A DNA stretch of 64,000 nucleotides from the NCBI GenBank assembly GCA_013399855.1, contig VXAY01002085.1, positions 1,327,244 to 1,391,243 of the forward strand, in the 5' to 3' direction. Every line of letters begins with the position of its first letter. Within the stretch, counting starts at the first letter, position 1. The notes under the pieces were generated by a model, which worked only from the letters and a program-made list of their open reading frames with translations, was not told the DNA's origin and ran no database searches. This document shows positions 40,211-54,439 of the stretch, one piece after another. Made by a program: the position numbers and the translations under genes. Origin of the DNA: Oxyruncus cristatus (lineage: Eukaryota; Chordata; Aves; Passeriformes; Cotingidae).

Positions 40211-40270
<60 letters not shown>
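40211..40270. repeat. Pure A60 homopolymer
   Basis: Sixty uninterrupted A on the plus strand between TTTTCCCCACC and TTCAATTCTG. No AATAAA lies just upstream and I see no flanking direct repeat, so a processed-transcript tail is unproven. The upstream 39969-40172 frame (67 aa) matches nothing I know. Confidence 0.95.
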
Positions 40271-40272
<2 letters not shown>

Positions 40273-41613
40273 CAATTCTGTTCTCTGCGGGGACATTCAT
40301 AACTCCTGATATGAAGCTGTGTTAGGTTGCAAAAAATATGAGGAATAAGTAAAATCTACCCAAATCAGACTTTGTGTCCAGCCTTGCTTCTTTAGACATG
40401 ACAAATAATCTAGATGATAAAATCTAAAAAAGGAGGGACAGTTCCCTGAAATTCAAGAGCTTTCTGGGACTACATTATGAATAGTGACAAATGAGACAGG
40501 CTCAATTATTTCTAAACTAAGTATAACCATGGGATATGGCTTCTCCTTCAAACACACATCTTGCTGTAACAAATAAGATTCATGTGCTAATAGTAGTTAT
40601 AGGTAAAGCTTGTTTTGGTTTATTTTGTTTTTTTGCAGTTTCCATGTTTACTGTGAAAGAGTAATATCATTAACGCACACTGTAAAATAGCTGAAAAACT
40701 AAAAAAACACATATGAAACTAGGAAAGCTATTCTCATACTGTTTTTCTATGGGTGTTTTTATTGTCTGAAAACAACTTTGTTTTTATAACAATTTTATTT
40801 TCATAATAATAGACTGGGTCTCTAATGTCTATCAGAGCTACCATACATTAAAATTGATGCTTACTTTTATGCTGCAACATATTTTAACATATTTATGAGT
40901 TCTAGCCTTCTACATAAAAATCCCTGTTTCAGATATTTTGACTGCTATGAGAAATGAGCTTATTCATTTCCTTATTTAAACATACATAAAATACAGAAAA
41001 CATCTATTTATTGTCCCATTTCTGATAACATACCCTTCATTTCTGAGGCAATTTGCATTTACAATATACATGTATCCATGCATTTGATTAACTGCTGTAC
41101 TACAGTATTTTGTAACCACTGCACTTCAAAAATTAGCTACTTAGAGAATTATTTAATGCAACGACAGAAAAATTTGGTAACTTACTGTGGAACCTTAAAG
41201 AAGGTGCAACTAAATTCTTAAAGGCCAAATATTCTGTTGTCAACACATTTTACATTAACAATAATGACATTCTTGCCACTAACACACAATGGGTATATTT
41301 AAAAGGGAAAAATCTGCCTCTGTAGACTGAAGATTGTAGGGCTTCTGCTATTGCTTTCAATAGTAGCAAGAGTTTCTTATAAGTTTCAGGCAACAGAAGA
41401 AGGAAGCAGAATATAATATGAGGAATTCACAATCACATTCCTCAAAACATTTATGTTACATTAGTGCCTTTCACAGTTCAACAAAACACTTTTCTTGCAT
41501 ATTTTCTTTGGTGTACTACGATTTCTGCTCTTATTCAAGATCTCAGCATTTCATTGTTACTCTTTATCTTTCAGAAATTGGAAAGTGAAATATTTATAAG
41601 TTATTTTTCTCCT

Positions 41614-41654
41614 AAAAAAAAAAAAAAAAAAAAGAGAGAGAAAGGAGAGAGAAA
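41614..41654. repeat. A20 plus GA-rich simple repeat
   Basis: A run of 20 A is followed by GAGAGAGAAAGGAGAGAGAA. It is a purine-only tract of about 41 bases. Confidence 0.85.
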
Positions 41655-41802
41655 TTACACAGAAAGCATCAACATTATGGAGTAGCAGTTGCTGATCCAT
41701 AATTACAATGGAAGATTTCCCATAACAAGCTCTGTCAAAAACCAAAAAAACTCTTAAGTGTCTCAGAAAGAAAGAGATTTTTCTGGTTATTATTCTCTAA
41801 TA

Positions 41803-42225
41803 GCTTATTGTGGCACCCAAAAATGCACACAATATTCAAGGTGAGGCCACACCAGCGCAGAGCAGAGCGGGACAATCCCCTCCCTCGACCAGCTGGCGAT
41901 GACACCCCCCAGGACACAGCTGGCCCTCCTGGCTGCCAGGGCACTGCTGACTCATATTCAACTTGCCATCGACCAAGACTCCCCAGGTCCCTTTCTGTGG
42001 CACTGCTTTCCAGAGTCTCATTCCCCAGTCTGTCTGTACATCCAGGGTTGTCCTGTCCCAGGTGCAGAATCTGTCACTTCCTCCAGTTGGACTTCATATG
42101 GTTGGTGATTGCCCAGCCCTCTAATTTGTGAAGGTCTCTCTGCCCGGCTTTGCTACCTTCAAGGGAATCAAGAGCTCCCAGTTTTGTATCATCTGCAAAC
42201 TTACTTAGTATCCTTTCTGCATCTC
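41803..42225 (-). mobile_element. CR1 LINE fragment lacking its 3' end
   Basis: Minus-strand CR1 with GTGGCACCCAAAAATGCACA, GCGGGACAATCCCCTCCCTC and TCCCAGGTGCAGAATCTGTC. It is closely similar to the 22.4-22.8 kb part of the long copy, so the same subfamily. It begins inside ORF2 with no octamer or 3' UTR before it. The motif C codons for FADD are intact at 42188-42199, followed by TKLG, yet the fragment is only about 420 bp long. Confidence 0.9.
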
Positions 42226-45200
42226 TATCTGGTTTCTAGGTTCAACTGACTCTAACAAAGACATCACGAGTCTAAGCACAAGTCATGCTTCTGAACAAAT
42301 GTCAAAAAAATAGCTATTTAATCCAAATTGTTCTGAATATTAAAATACTTGCAAATAGATATTAATTCATCCATGAAAAATGTGACAAATGTTTAATCAA
42401 TACAGGAATTCATAAATTCTCTTTGTTCTTTCCCAACACGAAGAAAAAAGTGTGACTGAAATAGACTGCAGAAACAAAAACATAAACCAGAAATTGTGGC
42501 ACATAAATGAAAATATAGGTTAAATTTTCTATTCAGAAGGAATTTATATATTCATTCATTCTCTCCCAATTTTAAAAACTGATGGCAAGGGTTTGAGCCA
42601 CAGTGTATTTATAAAAAGAACTAAATTCTGTTATACAGCTATTCCTATATCTGGACAGTGGGGAATTTGGGGGTGAAGCTAGGTCACAAATAACAGCAGA
42701 TGATTAAGCTGGCAGCACCAGCCCAGCTGCAAGCTGTGTCCTGGTACAGGAAGAAGCAGCCAGACAAGCCGAAGTGGAGGTCCTGGATTCTGCATTTCTG
42801 ACAGAGGAAGTGGATTTTTCCATGAGACCACCACCAAGAAACAACATGTGAGAGAGGTTTCTCCTACTGTCCCTCATACATCTGTGCTGAAAGGTGTTGT
42901 ACAAAGACACTGGCACATAAATGCTGTGTTGTGGTCCAAGTGAAAAAGAAGGGACTTTCCATTATCTGAAATGCATTTAAACTTGTTCAGTTTACCTTTT
43001 TTTTTGCAATATGAATTCAAATGTGTAAAGCAAACCTCATTTTCATCAAATGAAAATACTTGGTGGGCACACTTGACTTAGGTGAAATTATTCAAAGCTG
43101 TTTCTGTAGAAATGCTTTCATAGATTCATAATGCCGCTGTTCACATGACTTTGGATTTTCATGTCTGGATATTCTTGATGATTCATACTTCTGAGGATGA
43201 GAGGTAGCAGCAAGCTTGAAAACTAAATCAAGAAATGAAAATATGTAGCTATTGTGTCTTGCAGCTGCCAGTGCCTTATCCCCATACTGTTTGTTTGGGC
43301 AGCTGAAGCCTCTGTAACCTTTTCATTTTCAGGTCAGTTGATTATCTTGATGGTTGATGATAATATGAGACAAGGAATAGTATGATTTCATATACTTGAA
43401 ACTTGAGGCTCTGCTGAATTCTCAAATGTGTCATGTTCTACTTCGACTTCTCCGCTGGAGATGGAAATGTAGCATTAGGAGAGTGAAGGTCCACAGCTGT
43501 CGGTTTTTCATGTTATGTTAAGAAGATGAGGAAAACAAGAATTAATTTATCTGGGGATGTTACAGAAGATCTTTAACATGGAGTCACAACTCGTGCTTTG
43601 AGAACCTTACAACAAAAAGTGTGTCCCTTTGGCTGTCCCAGCCTCTTCAAGAAAATAGTTCCAAGGGATCCTTGAATAACATTTATCTAAAATGGCTCAC
43701 TGAGCTCTGTTTTCTTCTCTGTCAAGCTGATCATTTTCCTACACTTTCCTTTGCATGTGTGGATATAAAGATGGCTTTTAGTACATTTAAGGACAGACAT
43801 TCAAACTGGAAAGAAGCTCTGGAGGCTGGACTGAGAACTAACACTTTCAACACTGGGCAGAGTAGGTAGCTGGGGTGGGTGGAAGTCCTTTCTTGCCTAT
43901 GTTTGTCTTCAGGGATGCTCTTGATATGAACATGATTTGAATACTTGTTTCTGTTGCCTGAGCCTCCATGACTCTGATCTTCAGCTACAGCCTGAAGGGG
44001 ATCTGAATCACTTTTTAGAGCTTAAATTTGAGTGACCTAAAATTATTTATCATGTTGTTACGGATCACACTCAGGCAATTTTGGAAACTACTTTGTGGTA
44101 AGACTGTTCTTATGAACACAGTCGAAAATGGTTGATAGATGTTTCTCGTGTACTTTATGGTCCTCAGATGAAGGACAAATCCAAATTGTATTGCATTCCT
44201 TTGTTTAACAATTTGTTTCTTCAAATCTTGCCTTTTCTGCATTTACTGGATTTCTTATTTGAAAATTCAGGACTTTCTCTGAGGTCTTCAGTTGAATAAA
44301 TTCCATTAAAATTCTTGCACATTTCTAAAGTTCTGCTCTGGCAGCAGGTTAAGTTTTGCCAAAACCTGACTCGTCTGCAGAAACTTGCTACTTTCTTTTG
44401 AGTTCTAGCTCTATCTGCCCACAGCAATGCTCTTATATTCATCTCTGAGATGTCACTCTACCTTCTTTTTAATTCTGCAACTGATAAAGAAGACTTACTG
44501 ATTTCTTAATTGTTTCTTCTTAGGAAAGTAGGCTAAAACACTAAAACTGGTGTGTTGGGATTTTGGGGGTTTGTTTGTTAGGGTTTTTGTGTGTGTGTGT
44601 GTTTTTGTTTGGTTTTGATTTGTTGGGTTTTTTTTTACAAATGTAGGAGTCATAAGTATGGGAATTATTTACTTCGTTTAATTCAGGGTTGTAATGAAAT
44701 TCCATCAGAGAATTTTCAGGAGTCTGGAGAAGTGGCATCAGTATGCTAGGAAACAGCCTTGAAGCAGTAACCTAATAAATGTGATGATTTTTCACGTATT
44801 CCCATTTTTACTGGGTAGATATGGGAAAGAGTTATGGAGAGATCTTCAAGGGAACCTTATTCACATACAAATGTAATTCTTCTAATATGTATAATAAATG
44901 TCATAATTGTTGGATATCTCTGTCCATATCTGCCTCTAATGAGTAACTGATGATGGAACATAAGAAATCTCTATTCAGAAAAGAACACACTCATGCAGAG
45001 TTAGCAAGAGATAAATATCTAATCATTTAGAAACAAGACAGATACCTTCAAGGGATGTTCTTTATGCAGCTGCTCAACAGCTGAACAGAAGACTCTAACT
45101 TAGCATTTGAGGCTGAACAACAGGATCTGCCTTTAGCTGAGAACTTGTGTAAATTCAGCAAGGAAAGAGAGGGAACAAGAGAGAAGCCATTCAGCAGCAT

Positions 45201-45587
45201 CTTTGTTTTCAATAATGTTTTCAGTGTTAGCACTATAAAAGAAGGCCAATTGCATTTGCAAGAGGGATGATTTGGTGATAAAAACATTCCAGTATTTGAT
45301 GACCTTCTTAGTCATTGGGATGGAGTAACATTCAGTTGTTCCTGAACACAGAAGCACAGGTGAGCATTCACTTGAGCATTCACTGTTGCACCAAATGGTA
45401 AACATAATTCTAAGGATCTCTACCTACAAGAAGTATGCATTTTTTTCCTGTCATTCAATGGGCAACTGTATGGGTTTTTTCTGTCCCTTTTATATAATAC
45501 TTGGAAAAAGTATTTTTGTTTAACAGTTCCGCTCCAACCCTACAAGAGAAAAGCCACCTGAAAAAAACAGATGTGCCATGAACAAAA
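42226..45587. other. Unique intron sequence
   Basis: No gene or named element. A GT-rich low-complexity patch lies at 44565-44635. Confidence 0.6.
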
Positions 45588-46247
45588 ATATATGCAACTT
45601 TACAGGAGAGGACCTGGGGGTTCTGGTGAAAACCACATTGAACATGAACCAGCAATGTGCCCCAGCAGCAAAAAAGGCTAATTATGCCCTGGACCTCATT
45701 AGACAAAATGTTGCCAGCACACTGAGGGTGGTGGCCCTTGCTCTTTACTCAACAATAATGAGACCACACCTGGAGTATAGTGTCTAGTTTTGGACTCCCT
45801 GTGCAAGAGAAACATGGAAAGAGTCCAGTGAAGATGCATGAAGATGAACAAGGAATCAGAATCTCTCCTATGAGCACAGCCTGAGAGATCTGGGACTGTT
45901 TAGCCTTGAGAAGAGAGGGCACAGGGGCATCTCACTGATGTAGACACATATCTGAGGATGGAGCCTGGTTCTTCTCAGTGTTGCCTGGTGACAGGACCAG
46001 AGGCAATGGGCACAAACTGAAGCAGAGTATTCCATCTGAACAGCAGGAAACACTTTCTGCCATGATGGTGACTGAACCTGGGAACACTTTGCTCAGGAAG
46101 GTTGTGGAGTCTCCATCCCCAGTGATATTCAAAAGTGGTCTGCACATGCTCCTGGGAAGGGTGACCCTGCTTGATCAGGGGGGCTGGACCAGATGACATC
46201 CAAAGCTCCCTTCCAATCTCAACCATTTTGTGATTCTGTGATTCTAT
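45588..46247 (+). mobile_element. CR1 LINE, ORF2 C-terminus plus 3' UTR
   Basis: Plus-strand CR1 of about 660 bp. The ORF2 C-terminus is readable as EDLGVLVKTTLNMNQQCAPA and VVALALYSTIMRPHLEYSV, where a stop replaces the usual continuation. The 3' UTR has GATCAGGGGGGCTGGACCAG and ends in tandem octamers TTTTGTGATTCTGTGATTCT. It is complete at 3' and truncated at 5'. Confidence 0.94.
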
Positions 46248-48025
46248 AAATGAAAGAAATGGGAGGAATAATAAAACTCTATTAACTTGTAATTTTCTGA
46301 AGAAGCCACAGTACTGCATTTCTGCTCTTCTGGCACCTGGTGCTAAGTAAGGTATAAAAGTTTTTCTTCTTCATGCTCATTGATTCCCAAGAAAAAGCAA
46401 ATGCCATCATCTCCTGAATTATGAGGAGGTAGTATACCTAGAGGCATTTCATGCTAAGGTATTATCTCCCTACTGCAGTTTGTAGAAAGCTAAAGGGATT
46501 TTCATCTGTAAGGGTACACTTCACAGCTTTTTATACTTCTGTCTCTTTTGGTAATGTAAATTGATCTACTGCAGTGAAAATATTTAGTATCATTCTGACA
46601 CATCTCCATTTTAGCACTTCATGACTCACTGGCCCAAAATTTTTTCACTAACGATCCTGGGAAGCCTTACTAAAATGAGTAGCTAATTTAGCACTAAATT
46701 TGTAAGTAGCACTAAAATATTAAATGTACTATTAAATTCAGACTAGTGGTAATCCATATTTTACTCACCCTTTACACCATGTGCAGTACAATGATCTTTT
46801 GATTTATTCCTATCCTTTTTAACAACCTCTAAAATTTTGACTTTTAGTCCATATGTAAGTGCTATTATCTGGAGGAGTTTCCGTACAATATAGTTTAATA
46901 AAAAGTTGTTTTTAAAATTCACTGTTATTCACAGTGAATAACATACAGGTGTAGTATTAATATGCTTTTAAATTCTTTTTTGGTAACTTTCTTGAAGGAC
47001 ATACTCTCTCTGATTAGTTTTACAATTATTGAGATTCCTAATTTGACTGATTTATAAGCATGTATAGACATAGATTACAGCAACATGTTGTAACAATAGG
47101 AGACTTTTCTTTTAGAGTTGTCCGTAAAAAAGCTTTAACTTCAAATAAAATGCATTTAGATTTAGACTCATATACTGTAGGAGTACAGAATTGCATTATA
47201 GAAAAATTTTTATACTACTGACCTGTAAGAATATGGATTTTTTTTTTCTTTTATCCGAAAGGAAGTTTTAATTTCAAATAGAAGGTTTGATAGGGAAAGT
47301 AGTTAATTTCATGTAATTTTGATTTCCATATAATTGCCAGTACAAGTTCTTAATTAAGATTATTGTCTTAATTGTGTCCAAGTATTTCGTAGTAACAAAG
47401 TGGTGTTTTATTAAAATCTGATTAATATATTAATATCAGACTGATTCCAGCTCTTGCAAAGGAATAGATTTCACTTAGACTTTAAAAAAGACAGAGATCA
47501 TTCAGAAAAGTCAATAACATAAACATTTACACACATGTTTTTTCTAGTTTACCCACAAAAGAAGCTTTAAGGTATATTAAGGATAAGAAAATTAAATTCC
47601 CTTTCTAAAGGCTATTTTTTATTTAATTTTTATTGTTCAGAACATCAATAAAAGACCTTTCACATCAGTCAATAGCTCTCTCTAACACAAGGCAAGTATT
47701 ATTCTAATGCAGTTAGACTTTGTACTTTGACATCCTCTTTCGGCAGGGTTGGAGAAGAAACTTGGGATGGCAACATGTACCACTTGTGTCAGAAGAAGAT
47801 AAAATGTGAAGGTTTTGGCTTCCAAGGATGGAAACAGGCATTAAAACCAAACAATATTTTCTGGTGTGACTAATTCAAACCTATTACAACAAGTATCTTG
47901 CAGAGCATTGATATTCAAATAGTCCTGGAGGCTCGTGTGCACTGGGTTATTTCATAGTATCATGCACATAATTAGGTGACCCTCGAGGGAAGAAATCAGT
48001 GCTTATGTAATTCAATTGAGGTCAA
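46248..48025. other. Unique AT-rich intron sequence
   Basis: No gene or named element. It includes the 19-bp palindrome GTTATTCACAGTGAATAAC at 46924-46942, with 9-bp arms around one base. Confidence 0.6.
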
Positions 48026-48357
48026 CAGCAGTTTTCAAACTGGGTTGGCCCCCCAGGGTATGGAAGCAGGAGATAAATTCTAAAACACAGAGGAAAATTC
48101 CAGCCGGCTTCTGTCCACCTCCTTCCATTTCTCTTCTCTCTTCCCCACACCTTAAGCAGTGCCCCAGCACTGGCAGCTCAGTTGGCTCCAGAAGCTTTGT
48201 GGAAAAGGTAACCTGTAATTTCAGCTGTTGGAACCAGGGAGTGAGGGAGTCAGCCATTCCAGAGTTTGTGGGGAAAAAAAACCAAACAAGAACAACAAGC
48301 AAACCAAAACCAAACCCAACAGAAGGGAACCTTGCATATAAAGTTTGTGAACTGCTG
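48026..48357. mobile_element. Probable hAT-type non-autonomous DNA transposon (MITE)
   Basis: Terminal inverted repeats: CAGCAGTTTTCAAACT at 48026-48041 and AGTTTGTGAACTGCTG at 48342-48357, 14 of 16 bases complementary. The CAG-x-x-GTT-x-x-CAAACT tip is that of hAT/Charlie elements, in which the consensus resembles CAGNGGTTCTCAAACT. The 332-bp length is typical of a MITE. The 8-bp flanks (GAGGTCAA and TCCTGAGC) do not match, so the target duplication has decayed or the ends are off. The interior has an AACC-rich stretch (48279-48321) and no transposase. Overlapping frames of 115-123 aa are chance. Confidence 0.62.
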
Positions 48358-50750
48358 TCCTGAGCAAATGGTCTGGAAGCCACAGACTGCTGGGGGCATC
48401 AGATCCTGCCACCAAGGGGACCTCAGTGCATGATAGCAACTCTGGCTGCAGCATGGTACACTGGCCTTCCTCACCCACCATGTGGCCCAAGGCCTTCAGG
48501 CATGTCCTCAAACAACCCCGCTGTTATGTAGAGGCTTTAAAAATTTTTGTGCTAAAGTTTTAAAGCTCACAAAGAGCCTTTGGAGCTACTGGCCAAGAGC
48601 ACGAGTAGATTATCAATAACGTGTTTTTGTTTCTCTCTTGAATGAATGCTTTGCTCTCCAGCTTTCAGGCATCCAAATTATTCTAACAGAAGTTACTTGG
48701 ACTGAAAAAGGACAAAATTGTGTCTGCAAACCCATGAAAAAACTAATTAATGAAGTCAACAAAAGTTTTCCCCAGAAATGGGATGGACCATTTATAGAAA
48801 ATGGCTATTGACGTCAGTGGCTACGTTCACTTATTAACATTTAAAATCAAGCTGTGAAGAAAAGAGTTTTGTCAGACTTTCTTTTTTAATGTCCAGTTTA
48901 CGAGGAGTTGGAAATAAAGTTACTTTTCCAACTCAGTTGGTAAGATGAGGGAAAACATGAAAGAGATTTTTTTGGCTTCCTGTTTACTCTTCAGTTTGTT
49001 TACCACAGTAAATAGCATGATGGCAAACCACCAGAGTGGACAAGCAATGGGTAGAGTCCCAGTTTCCCTTCTTATTTCATGAATAGGGATGATGAGGGAT
49101 GCTGCCTGGGGAGTACTGAGCTGTATAAATGCAACTCCTGAGCTGAGTGAGGCTGAAGAGGAGACTGACAATTACCAGTGTTTTTTTTTTTTTTTTTTTT
49201 TTTCGGCAAAAAAAAAGCATAGTTTCATAAAAGTAACCCATCTGGCTCATTTTAGAGATGTATTTTATAAAAAAAAATAATGGCTTAAGTGCTTCATTTT
49301 CTAAGCAATTCTTTTAAATTTAGATGTCAATATTGCAAGTGCTAAAGTTTAGAGAAACTGTTCTTGATCTGTGTGTGTTCTCTTGTCTGTTTCCCCCTCT
49401 GTCTCATCTTCTTCCGCCTCCTTTTCTCTCTATCAAGTTACCTGTTAAAGATTTAAATGGATTTGTTGTCTTAAATGAAAATCCCCAAACAACTTCTTGC
49501 CTCCTGTTTTTGCATTTTTTATTGCTTAGATCTCACTGGTTTAGTGCTTGAAAATCTATTGAATGAAAGAAGAAAATGAAAGGTTCACTTATATGTACTA
49601 AAAGTTTCTAGCAGATTTGACACAGCATTTGTGACTGGACAGATTAGAGAACAATTAATTGAATAACTTGTCACCTGTTCTTATTACCCTATTCAGAAAA
49701 AAAAAAAAGGCAAACAAATGAAAGAAACTCCCCAAAAGTATCATGTGATGAGATAAAGCACAGTTAATTTAGCTAATACAGGTTATTAAAATGCCTTAAA
49801 CTCATTTTTATGTATTTTTTTTTTGTTTCTTCTCTGGTACCTCCAGTAAGAGAAATATGGAAAATTTTCTTAGTTCTAACACATGAATAGTTTTTATCCT
49901 CTTCAGTATATACATACTTGCCAGAGGGCTCTGCTGCCTGCTTTTTCTGCTACCTGAGAGGTTTGACACCTTCTATATCCTTCATGCTCTAGCTGTAACA
50001 GCAATTTCACCTCCTCTTTCTTCTTCTTCATTCCCACCTGAGGATTGCTTAATTTTCTTTCTCTGTTTCTGTTCTGAGCCCATTAGCTTGGTTTCCTTTG
50101 CTCATACTCTTTGTGTAGTTCTGCCTTCTGTGTCAGTCTTTTTGAGTTTTGTTTCAACCCAACACCCTTGGTTTCTGACACAGGGTATGAGATGAGTCAT
50201 ATTGACAGTGCAGTTCGTATTTGGAGTCAGAATAAGAAAGTCTGTCTCACCACTGGGCATCTGGAACTTTAGGTTCCTTTAAAGATACTTTGGACTTTTG
50301 AAAGAAAATCCTGTTAGGGACCTCAGCTAACAAAGAATCCACCCAAAGTTTTTTACTACCCTGTGTCTGACAGTTTAGAAACATCATCTTCAAACAATGA
50401 ACTTAAACATTCTGGGATATTTCCAAAGTACTTCTCTTATGGAGCAGAAAGCCTTAGCTGCATCTGGTAAAGGATCTGGTGTTGCGATGGAAACTTGGAT
50501 GAGCACCAGAAGGAATTCTATGTCTGGCAACTGACATTGCCACTGTTTCAGAGCAGAGTTTTTTAGTAGATCAAAACATCAAATCATAGTTTTTGCACAA
50601 TTTACTCTAAATTCTGAAAGATACCTATGTGACAATTTTACTTACCTTGCTTCCTCAGAGAATGGAAGGACAGTTAAGTGCCATTTTTTTGTTTGTTTTT
50701 CACCCTTCTAGGTCCTTCTAGAAATATTTAAATCATGAAGTTCAGTAATG
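48358..50750. other. Unique AT-rich intron sequence
   Basis: No gene or named element. It includes the T23/CGGC/A9 tract at 49181-49216. Confidence 0.6.
49181..49216. repeat. T23-CGGC-A9 homopolymer hairpin
   Basis: Twenty-three T, then CGGC, then nine A. The strands can fold into a 9-bp A/T hairpin with a four-base loop. Confidence 0.85.
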
Positions 50751-50830
50751 TGAACAAAACATAATGCTCAAACACACAGGAAGGATCAAAAGAGAATATT
50801 TAAATGTGAAAATTGCGTAGCCAAATACCT
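50751..50830 (+). repeat. 80-bp direct repeat, copy A
   Basis: Nearly identical to 54361-54439: both start TGAACAAAACATAATGCTCA and end in CAAATACCT. Two base changes (CG against TA) and one missing C distinguish them, giving 77 of 80 positions alike. Flanks are unrelated. The unit is AT-rich, non-coding and does not look like CR1 or LTR. Confidence 0.95.
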
Positions 50831-54078
<3,248 letters not shown>

Positions 54079-54232
54079 GAATGCAAGTCAAAGACATGGA
54101 GATCAAGTATTGTGTTTAAAAAGGACACTCTTGTCATTCGGGAAGTTAGAGAGGATGACATTGGAAATTACACTTGCGAGTTAAAATATGGATTCTTTGT
54201 TGTCAGAAGAACGACGGAATTAACAGTTACAG
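54079..54232 (+). CDS. IL1RAPL1: IL1RAPL1 internal coding exon, rest of second Ig domain
   Basis: The next IL1RAPL1 exon, 154 nt. It follows TTTAAACAG at 54070-54078 and ends at ACA-G before GTAATT. It enters in phase 0, matching the previous exon exactly, so the join reads WYK-ECKSKTW. It leaves in phase 1, which fits a following codon of type Gnn such as the Ala that opens the next mammalian exon. Readable motifs are [20 protein letters not shown], then [15 protein letters not shown] and TTELTVT. The DDIGNYTC motif is the usual Ig-fold end (D-x-G-x-Y-x-C), giving the disulphide partner of EISC in the exon before. NYT is a sequon. KYGFFVVRR has Phe where I recall Gly in mammals. Because the length is not a multiple of three, skipping this exon would shift the frame. 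The following exon is not in the window. Confidence 0.95.
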
Positions 54233-54360
54233 GTAATTACAGGATCTTGCTGTATGTCCTATATTTATATAAAAATATTGAATACTGTCATTTGAATTGT
54301 GTGTATTTGAGTCATTCGCACACAACTTTGCTGTGTGCCTAGATATGAGTGGTTGATACA

Positions 54361-54439
54361 TGAACAAAACATAATGCTCAAACACACAGGAAGGATCAAA
54401 AGAGAATATTTAAATGTGAAAATTGTATAGCAAATACCT
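54361..54439 (+). repeat. 80-bp direct repeat, copy B
   Basis: Same orientation as copy A and 3610 bp downstream. It lies 128 bp after the end of the second Ig2 exon, while copy A lies 1.7 kb before the first, so the pair brackets both exons. Confidence 0.95.

Larger units (their letters stand above)
37893..41802. other. Unique intron sequence with A-runs
   Basis: No gene or named element. It contains a T-rich run near 38637, a pyrimidine tract near 39425-39480, the A60 run at 40211 and an A20/GA tract at 41614. Confidence 0.55.

Noticed and set aside
48012..48383. Overlapping 115- and 123-codon frames on both strands
   Set aside because: Both lie in the hAT-like MITE interval, including its AACC-rich stretch, with no protein family.
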